64,000 nt of DNA from Candidatus Poseidoniaceae archaeon (GTDB lineage Archaea; Thermoplasmatota; Poseidoniia; Poseidoniales; Poseidoniaceae): positions 124,001 to 188,000 of the forward strand of contig JASLKG010000001.1 in the NCBI GenBank assembly GCA_030747695.1, written 5' to 3'. This document shows positions 63,201-64,000 of this stretch, piece after piece. The first letter of the stretch is position 1. The number at the start of each line of letters is the position of its first letter. The notes below the pieces were generated by a model. The model made no database searches. It saw only the letters and a program-made list of their open reading frames with translations, and was not told where the DNA came from. Made by a program: the position numbers and the translations under genes.

Positions 63201-64000
63201 ATTTGGTTGTTTTCATAGATAGAATTAGCAGAGGCATTACCCAACCATGGCCCTTCAACTCGCCCTTCCATAGAATTTATTTTTACAGATTTATATGCAA
63301 TTTGTATATTTCTTGTACCAAAAATATCAACAGTTTGCAGATTAAATGTCCCCGGAGTTAATGGCGTCCCATCATATGACAAAATTCGTGTGGATGAATT
63401 GAATGTTATGCTATTTGGCAAAGTCCCAGAAATAGAGAAATTGGAATTCCATCCCACATCTATAATGGTATTATTTATTTGATTCCCCTCAACGAAATTT
63501 AGATGTGTAGTTAGTTTGACAGAACCATCATATTCTTCAGTTGGGTAAATGAATGTAGAAGGTTGGTATCTCGTAGTTTGTGTAGCATCACCTAATCCAT
63601 AGTAGGAATTGGCTTTGCCCCAACAACTCACAGCACCATTGTCATATTGTGCACAGGTTTGGTAGGCACTATTGTCCATTGAAATTATGCCTATGTCATT
63701 GTTAGATGTATGTTTTTTTACCCAAGTTGGTGTAGTCATTTCGGTATTATTTCCATTACCAATTTGCCCATATGCATTGTCACCCCAGCATAATGCCGAA
63801 CCATTTCTAAGCCATGAACAGGTGGTGCCTTGACCGGTAGTCACTCCTACTACCTGGTATGATGAATCTAGGATCTGTATTGGTGTGAAAATATTGGTCT
63901 TGTTACCGTTTCCGATTTGTCCATTATTATTAGATCCCCAGCAGTACAAACTGAAATCATCAAAAATAGCACATACATGCCTCCATCCTGATGATAATGA
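57224..64000 (-). CDS. Giant surface protein: RCC1 propellers, Ig-like and TSP3 repeats, membrane anchor (partial)
   Basis: The frame is open to base 64000 (the track's start at 63949 is an internal TTG; the codons before it encode GWRHVCAIFDDFS), so the N-terminus is outside. At least 2258 residues remain. 24 RCC1-type blades, each with a Cys...CWGxNxxGQLG pattern, come in blocks of 3 (cut), 7, 7 and 7. Each block is followed by an Ig/He_PIG-like segment such as TLPQGFELDENTGTIYSIG. Then come TSP3 calcium repeats (from DTDGDGIPDAEDYDDDDDG), a membrane helix (GMFGGIPLFSWIMFGFI) and a cytosolic tail of about 145 residues with a helical middle and a C-terminal NYYRLPNTNSEWNLWQ. A cell-surface adhesin or glycan-binding role is inference. 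Confidence 0.88.
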   Translation of the reverse strand, partial: SLSSGWRHVCAIFDDFSLYCWGSNNNGQIGNGNKTNIFTPIQILDSSYQVVGVTTGQGTTCSWLRNGSALCWGDNAYGQIGNGNNTEMTTPTWVKKHTSNNDIGIISMDNSAYQTCAQYDNGAVSCWGKANSYYGLGDATQTTRYQPSTFIYPTEEYDGSVKLTTHLNFVEGNQINNTIIDVGWNSNFSISGTLPNSITFNSSTRILSYDGTPLTPGTFNLQTVDIFGTRNIQIAYKSVKINSMEGRVEGPWLGNASANSIYENNQISMINAFHNHACFVEHQGDLYCWGIGNSGQLGTGSNVNYNYPRESNVNEQTNFSTVSTGAVHSCALNDESELLCWGSRAHYRLGDGSNSGHVEYPREYTSDSDIYGHKLASVSAGGAHTCAIKFDTTTWCWGIGNYGQIGDGNIYSSGIMPKQVYFPNNLSAISLTLGYSNSCAIVDTGAIYCWGRNNQGQLGVGNLTDQNYPTKVSLPNGRYALAIEAGDYHVCAILDDYSIKCWGQNTFGQLGNGNIDDKNSPTSVILSGLNNPIQISAGGSSTCALFDNGQIKCWGSNYNGELGLGSSGSSNSQQNSPQTLTAISHLDSSQVTVGTNFACALFHDGAPRCWGIGTSGQLGSGVSSSNSVPVLVKDYGERLNDSIQFIHGTQISIPIHIAGWDYISTPIGSYPNGVAWNNGTYSMELNGNLTVGNHSASVVFSNSIKNITVTISFQIIERIDPWSNRVASHSIGMSILGENSLIPIQIESGGGHTCFITSNMYNYCQGDNSYGQLGSGSYSGAYTSPYKIYNFEEPLESLSTGQDHTCGIDYEGTLYCWGRNNYGQIGNGYSHGNSKYDIPQKIDVDSNGNDLTRALQIGVGYGHSCGIFEDLELYCWGYNSAGQLGIGSQSSYNRPYIVDLPGNQRATDISLGNYHTCAITDNGSVYCWGDNGNGKLGDNSQTNSHLPIYVELPQNRKAIGISLAVSHSCAILDNNSVYCWGRNNYGQLGIGEAGDAWTPEFVELPSGSIAVQISTGEHHSCAVLKNGSAYCWGYNNYNQVEGSINNEQPSNVYSPIYVESKYNHRFVSISIGHLFTCGITENAEITCWGYDSAGRIISLNEGNSDRFRYVISEEYTKIIQPIGWGINNYSVTQLPQGMSMNGSTLTISSNANQSGLLLWNVNTLDASNQGTIDYDAMIIDRKQNSAPAWTNSISYKDANSEVSMIAVDANYGHSCGIDQEGKLYCWGNNGDGQLGDLSTNVRRSPTPVRFNGDDPVVKQVSVGRYNTCILTEGNRVMCWGDGQYGQNGQGSWNTDATDYDRLNPREVLLPWSSNATMISTGDKFACALMDDGSVECWGWNSYGQLGIGSTSPSYSGLPQTVMLPEDRFAISIDSTESYTCAVMDDGTMYCWGNQIYGNMGTGSGHLSGTASYAHTPIPVDLPRGYEVSFMSVGMRHSCAVMTDDSLWCWGRNAYGEIGVGNVSNSNSQIIRRPVKIDMQYYSPIVSLSAGRDSTCTLHDDGSLNCWGSNIYGQIGTGLIGGDTYSPISIQLDGGVTATSIASGSTFKCATTSDGAIQCWGDNNDGRLGDGTQEQNPYPGLIDMDLPTPSSILTYLEGETKQNENYVSGWNYTFVVSPTLPQGFELDENTGTIYSIGNSTFGVSRHNISAVAGPYVATVEITIAVIRDTDGDGIPDAEDYDDDDDGNLDSLDNCPSQAGTSTLGGYIGCPDSDGDGWADLIDPFDDDDTQWKDTDGDGYGDNPNGTTPDVWILDSSQWFDTDGDGYGDNEFGTRGDSCPTLEGYSTKDVYGCPDSDSDGWSDNGDAFPFADSQWADRDGDGWGDNQSAGAEFVDQFPSDGTQWNDTDGDGHGDNKYGTEGDWFPNDPERWADSDRDGVADEDDAFVNDATQSSDRDGDLYGDDPLGNRADEFPDDPTEWKDTDGDGVGNNADAFPFDPTQTTDRDGDGYGDNPLGSGADLFPDNPTQWEDKDGDGLGDNLTGTEADPYLFDFDNDGYNDSIDVLPNFYSPGDLDNDGVPDELDWKPSDYREWSDFDGDGKGDNEDPDDDGDGYADTDEIRQETDPYDKNDVPVESFEIVIPGTNVGLGAWDLIGMFGGIPLFSWIMFGFITRNKRCAKYEVMLNGARSRDELHRIALRWEYSLMLRMLGPHQGIRLERLRAELDDHFEKYEASFEYAGEDQTQLVEKEMPEIRDTVETEQVITEQDPIIQEVVEQPVQSVPDITTSGTVSSDGYEWLTHNGQNYYRLPNTNSEWNLWQG
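57810..58990 (-). repeat. TSP3-type calcium repeat coding region of the RCC1 gene
   Basis: Degenerate units encoding DTDGDGYGDNxxGT and DADAFPFDPTQ-like segments repeat on the minus strand. They are related to those at 53570-54850 on the plus strand. Units keep frame and vary in the inserted loop. Confidence 0.8.

Overview
The window reads as a compact, AT-rich archaeal chromosome segment (about 40% GC by eye). The information-processing genes are archaeal: L10e, L44e, S27e, L37e, aIF2-alpha, Nop10, ABCE1, an archaeal-type TyrRS and a PAC2 protein. They sit beside genes of bacterial style: MutS/MutL, P5C dehydrogenase, glutaryl-CoA dehydrogenase, ETF, MsrA, and giant calcium-repeat surface proteins. 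Together with archaeal lipid genes (GGPP synthase, geranylgeranyl reductase) and a class III-signal pilin, this fits a marine Thermoplasmatota archaeon of the Poseidoniia / Marine Group II type. The group assignment is inference. No rRNA, CRISPR array, insertion sequence or prophage is visible.

Layout. 1-9 kb: end of a pilus/archaellum-type secretion ATPase, a triple-SAP protein, a coiled-coil protein, a degenerate hydroxymethylbilane-synthase-like protein, GGPP synthase and geranylgeranyl reductase, a pilin, MoaA and EPSP synthase. 9-15 kb: MutS-MutL, a membrane protein and L10e. 15-21 kb: ABCE1 followed by two tandem Cas4-like PD-(D/E)XK nuclease/OB-fold proteins, a small membrane protein and tRNA-Ser. 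21-25 kb: a SAMP/ThiS-like protein facing the conserved L44e-S27e-aIF2a-Nop10-PAC2 operon (S27e is too short for the ORF track), two membrane proteins and L37e. 25-33 kb: PurF, a ThiI-like protein without its PP-loop motif, a propeller/PKD-like protein, an MBL hydrolase, ETF, TyrRS and a DUF5611-like protein. 33-45 kb: an anchored propeller, glutaryl-CoA dehydrogenase, a membrane alpha/beta hydrolase, two squalene/phytoene synthases, a zinc-ribbon protein with a Gly-Pro-rich tail, succinyl-CoA ligase, a sugar nucleotidyltransferase and TIM. 45-57 kb: membrane proteins, a PrsW-type protease, a probable C/D box sRNA, P5C dehydrogenase, MsrA, a GDSL/TSP3 surface protein, a DEAD helicase, tRNA-Arg, a SprT-like protease and tRNA-Ala. 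57-64 kb: a giant RCC1-repeat surface protein running off the window.

The metabolic genes fit a heterotroph degrading amino acids and proteins. P5C dehydrogenase and glutaryl-CoA dehydrogenase supply electrons or carbon, ETF accepts electrons, and succinyl-CoA ligase conserves energy. GGPP can feed both membrane lipids (geranylgeranyl reductase) and C30/C40 isoprenoids (the two synthases).

The genome is tightly packed. Five convergent gene pairs meet with zero spacer at the same hexamer (TAATCA or its complement). Four co-directional pairs embed the upstream stop codon in the next gene's Shine-Dalgarno sequence (TGAGGTG). No stretch longer than about 300 bases lacks a gene. Gaps of roughly 100-220 bases (1945-2112, 13323-13425, 14569-14684, 15225-15355, 23507-23638, 38553-38701, 39719-39934, 49907-50072) hold only the hairpins, inverted repeat and sRNA listed, or nothing I recognise.
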